From positions 38,573,172-38,637,171 of the forward strand of contig NC_058339.1 in assembly GCF_905475395.1 (NCBI RefSeq): a stretch of DNA of 64,000 nucleotides. Direction: 5' to 3'. Shown one piece after another: positions 60,229 to 64,000 of this stretch; the first letter of the stretch is position 1; each line of letters starts with the position of its first letter. The DNA comes from Chrysoperla carnea. Taxonomy: Eukaryota; Arthropoda; Insecta; Neuroptera; Chrysopidae. The position numbers and the translations under genes were made by a program. The notes under the pieces were generated by a model that worked only from the letters and a program-made list of their open reading frames with translations, ran no database searches and was not told the DNA's origin.

Positions 60229-63200
60229 ATGGAAGGTAACAAAATTAATTTTCTAGATGAGAGGTTAAATATTTAAAAAATGATTTTGATTTTAGGAACA
60301 CAAGATTTGTGGATGCCATTTAAAAAACTTGAAAAAGTTATTCGTTTCACTTTAACCCGACCAACGAAACCAGCTTTATTAGCTTTAGAAGAATGTTTAC
60401 GAAAACATAAACAAAACTTTTTAACACTCTTAAAAAATCAGGTAGGATAACAATTTTTGAGTTAAATCAATACAAAAATTAACAAAAAAAAAAACTCTTT
60501 TAGCCTAAGAATGCTGCACACCGTGAAGAATTAAATAAAGGAGTTCACACCGGAATTACAATGCCCGGTATTGGACATCAAATTTTGTCGAAGGAACTTG
60601 TTCAAGAAACTTTAATCATATCAGATATGTACGATTTAAACGAGTACATGGCCTTGGATTTACTCTGCACAGCTCAAATGTATTTATCAAGTTATCCCGG
60701 ATTAACTCGTGGTTTGGTTGCTATTTTACTATATTATGATGGACGTAATGCATTGACTAACACTTTACGAATGTTAGTTCAAGCACGATCCGGCGTGCTT
60801 TGGACTTCAGATGCTTCTCCAGACGTTGTTAAATTCATTACTCGATTTACCGATCAATTATTAGCGGATGGCTTATTCAATAGAATTTTTGAATTGCTAA
60901 ACAGCTTAGATTTATCAAAAGAGATCGAATTATTACAGAAAAATCGTGCTCTAGGTGGTCCAAAACATCATCGTCAAGTATTGGATTTATATGAGAAAAT
61001 ACGTCAAAATTTAGCGGATGTTGTTTACATGTGGGCAGCACAAAGTGGGCTCCCTCGTGAACCACTGTTTGCCTTGATTAATCATTTAAAAGTTACCAAG
61101 CTTGAGGCCGATTCCTCGGGTGGTATTGATAACATTACACTTACTTTACAAATGGGCTTGTTATATGCCTTAGACTTAAGTATGCTACAAAAAAATGAAG
61201 ACGAAGACGATTTTATACGAAAACTACCATTGGTTTGCGATCAAGGATTAATTGATGCTCTTATTCAAGAGCTAACTCCTGATAGATGTAAATGGGAATC
61301 AGAAGGTTTACAAGCGTTATCAATTTTTGCATGGGGTTTGAGCTTAGCCACACTTCGTTTAAGTTTCTTTGCAACAATATCTACTGGGGCGACAGAACAA
61401 GCAGATGTTCTTGTAGATTATGCAATTCAAATGCGTGTTTTCGACTTTCTACATCGTGTTTACTTAGAAAATAAAGTTATTTTCAATGAAGAATTTTATA
61501 TTCGTCGCTTGCATATTCTTATAACAGATTTTATTGTTTTGATGCATTCAAAAGTTAAAGATTTACGAATTCGTGCGGATGAAACAGCACGCACTATTCA
61601 ACAATACACTCAAGAAGGTGTGGCTGCACCTGCAAATTTGCCGCAATACTATCAAAATTTATTGTTGGCTATTGCTAAGCTGTACTCGAAAGATACTCTT
61701 AATTTAAAGCTTATTTTGGATTACTGGAATAGTATTGATACTTCGGCACCATCTCGTTCGACTTCACGTGCGATTTCTCTGTTTAAATTTGTTCGACAGG
61801 CCGGAGAACTTTTACCACCAATTTTATTCGTACCTTACTTAAAAATGTTAAGTAGTTTAGCATCTTGCTCTCAAGCAGCGCGCCATACTTTTAATTTACT
61901 AAAACAAAATGGTCCAGGAAATAGTAGCGCCATTTCGTGGGATCATTTTTTCAATTCATTAAATCAGTATTACGCAAGTTTACGTCAAGAACAACCATCG
62001 CAAACTGATACAATGTATTCGATCCGCACACATTGTAAAGGAATTACTCCATTAGAATTGGATGGCTTGCATTGTGTCTTACTTTTGATTCGCACTGTAG
62101 CGACTCATGATGAATTCGCACGAATTGCATTGTGTGAGCATCCTGGGTGGGCTCCACTTAGTGTGCTTCTTGGTTTGGTTAGTTGTTCTGTCCCAATTCC
62201 ATTGAAAGCTGATCTTTTGATTACTTTGGCAGCACTGGCAAAATCGCCAGAGACTGCTAGCCAACTGTGGAACAATTTAGAAGCATCCCAGATTATTGTA
62301 ACGGTTCCAAGCACAAGTAGCTACCAACCACGTGGAGTCAAAACTGAGTTAGAAGAAATAGAAGCCCGAATGGAAGAGTATCCATTAACAATTGGATTAC
62401 TTAAATTACTAAACGTATTAACTTCTTCGGGGGTTCCTAGAACCCTTGGTGTTGGTATCCGTAAACCTGGGTTTGATCCATATTTAACAATTATCATCGA
62501 TTCGATTTTTATTAAATTCAATTCACGATCATATAAAAATATCGAAGAAAAATGGGAAATTGCAAATTTATGTTTGGAATTGTTTGTGAAATTTTTATCA
62601 CAATATGATCCACAAGCGAGTGATTTTGCTGGCCTAGAACAAAAATCTGAAGCGAATTTAGCTCCAGGTTTTCATATTATGTTACAATTAAATAGCAAAA
62701 CGGAACTTTTACGTTTAGTGTTATTTATTCTATTTGAAGGTACAAGACTTTTGGATACATATGCAACATTTGCGGGTAAAAAACAGTTAGAAACAACGAC
62801 GTTGCTCTGTTTAAAATTATTAGATCAATGTTTGCAATTGCAACCGAAATTTTTCTCCTTTGTAACATCAAGTGGTTGCGCAATTTTGCTTACAAAATTA
62901 AATAAATTGTTATTAGGTATGAATCCTGGAACCGGAAAACCAGATCATTTACTATATATAACGAAATACGTTACATACAATGATTGGTTAGATGAACATG
63001 CGATGTATGCTGTTAAAATTTTATTAGTTCTCACCACCTCCGTGAGTGTTAGTAATCATCTACTTGGTATTCTTTCTGCTGAACCAATTGGATTAGAAAT
63101 CATTTCTGGTTTCGTGGAGTGCATGAACGCTGATGATGACGAAGAATATGTTGAAAATCCTACTCAAGATGATAGCCCTAAAATTAAAAGTAACACAAAA

Positions 63201-64000
63201 CTATGTATTTTAAAGTTGCTTAAACAATGTTTATCCTTACCAGCACCTAATTTATCTCATTATTTGTTTGGGTTTAATATTAAATCGGATATCAAAAGCA
63301 CAGTGTTCCAACAGCCAGGAGTTATGGGATTCCCGTTTACATGTTTACATGCATTGTTTGCAATCTTAAACAAATTCTTGAAAAATAAGAGTGACGGAAT
63401 TACATGCAATGGAAATGTTATAGAATCTGCGTATGCGATGTTATATTACCTATGCGCAAATCCACATACTTCTGAGCCCGTGCTGCGATTTATTCGATTA
63501 AAACATGATTTCCTGGAAAAACACATCGAAGCACTTCCATTAAACACAAAATGCGATGCAACAACATTAAATCAAATCTCGTGGCTGTTAAAAATGGTTG
63601 CAATTGAGATTAAAATAAGCTCTGAGAGTAATCATATTTCGCAGTTAAATTCATTAATCCGTTTATGTTTGGGTCATTCACAAAAACCGATTTCAATAAA
63701 TACAGATATTGATATGATATCAAACAAGGAAGTAAATAAATCGATAAATCGATTAGTGGATTTGTTGAATAATTTGAAATTCGAAAGAGGACATTTACCT
63801 ACTCCAGAATGGGATGAAAGTCTATTTGATAGTGCGTTAATGGAAAAATTACTTGTAAAATGTGAACACACTTTAGGTGGAATACGACTGATTAATATAA
63901 AAAAATTACATCGAATTTTAATGGATGAATTGGGCACACTACAAGGAGGCGCTGTTGCTACACAGAAGCAATTGATTGTCAAACAATTCGAAAAAGTATT
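60229..64000 (+). CDS. Nup205: Nuclear pore protein Nup205, 5' part
   Basis: Exons 60229-60235, 60296-60441 and 60504 to the window edge, in phase. The third exon stays open for about 3.5 kb, so about 1215 aa are visible; the family runs to about 2000, so the 3' part is missing. Diagnostic segments are LWMPFKKLEKVI, SYPGLTRGLVAILLYYDG, ITRFTDQLLADGL, RALGGPKHHRQVLDLYEKIR and, further on, LYALDLS. The protein is an alpha-solenoid of the inner-ring Nup93 complex, with no enzymatic motif. The start sits in a tiny 7-base coding exon (ATG GAA G), and the following 60-base intron is among the shortest in the window. No frameshift was found. Confidence 0.93.

Noticed and set aside
61292-63982. Several 60-102 codon ORFs on both strands
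   Set aside because: Out-of-frame or antisense shadows of the long Nup205 exon.

Overview
The window is AT-rich eukaryotic nuclear DNA from an insect or close arthropod relative. Genes are split by GT-AG introns, and intergenic DNA is full of decayed transposon pieces. The order is not decided by the sequence. One abundant repeat (family A below) resembles a repeat I associate from memory with lacewing assemblies; that is unverified.

Layout. Positions 1-20750 hold no host gene I can support. They carry dispersed repeats (family A, family C, a TIR element at 5282-5755, a tRNA-derived SINE at 14198-14480, an inverted pair of 390-bp elements, local tandem duplications) and two orphan ORFs. Positions 20755-34729 (+) hold a MEP-1-type seven-zinc-finger chromatin protein in seven coding exons; its last intron carries a pogo/Tigger-like MITE at 32044-32365. 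Positions 37857-38766 (-) hold a small secreted, heavily sequon-bearing protein in four exons with a TATA/Inr promoter. Positions 42908-47401 (+) hold a seven-exon gene for an unrecognised four-transmembrane protein. Positions 48120-53662 (-) hold ANAPC2 (APC/C cullin subunit; eight exons), with hAT transposon remains and a family A copy in its introns. Positions 53663-57282 are intergenic, with a MITE, a composite element with hairpin repeats (54404-55290), a hAT-like end and a 127-bp hairpin. Positions 57283-58961 (-) hold UCHL5/UCH37 in three exons. Nup205 starts at 60229 (+), head-to-head with UCHL5, and runs off the right edge.

All gene models were built by hand: splice phases were checked and every complete model closes in frame (MEP-1 1228 aa, secreted protein 188 aa, four-TM protein 366 aa, ANAPC2 786 aa, UCHL5 323 aa). 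No pathway joins the whole set. ANAPC2 and UCHL5 both act in ubiquitin-proteasome biology, MEP-1 in chromatin repression and Nup205 in the nuclear pore. All are ordinary host genes, so the window is a normal gene-bearing segment. The more unusual material is the composite hairpin element at 54.4-55.3 kb, the reiterated MITE at 32 kb, a hAT end abutting an ANAPC2 splice donor, alternative MEP-1 3' ends, and the two unrecognised genes.
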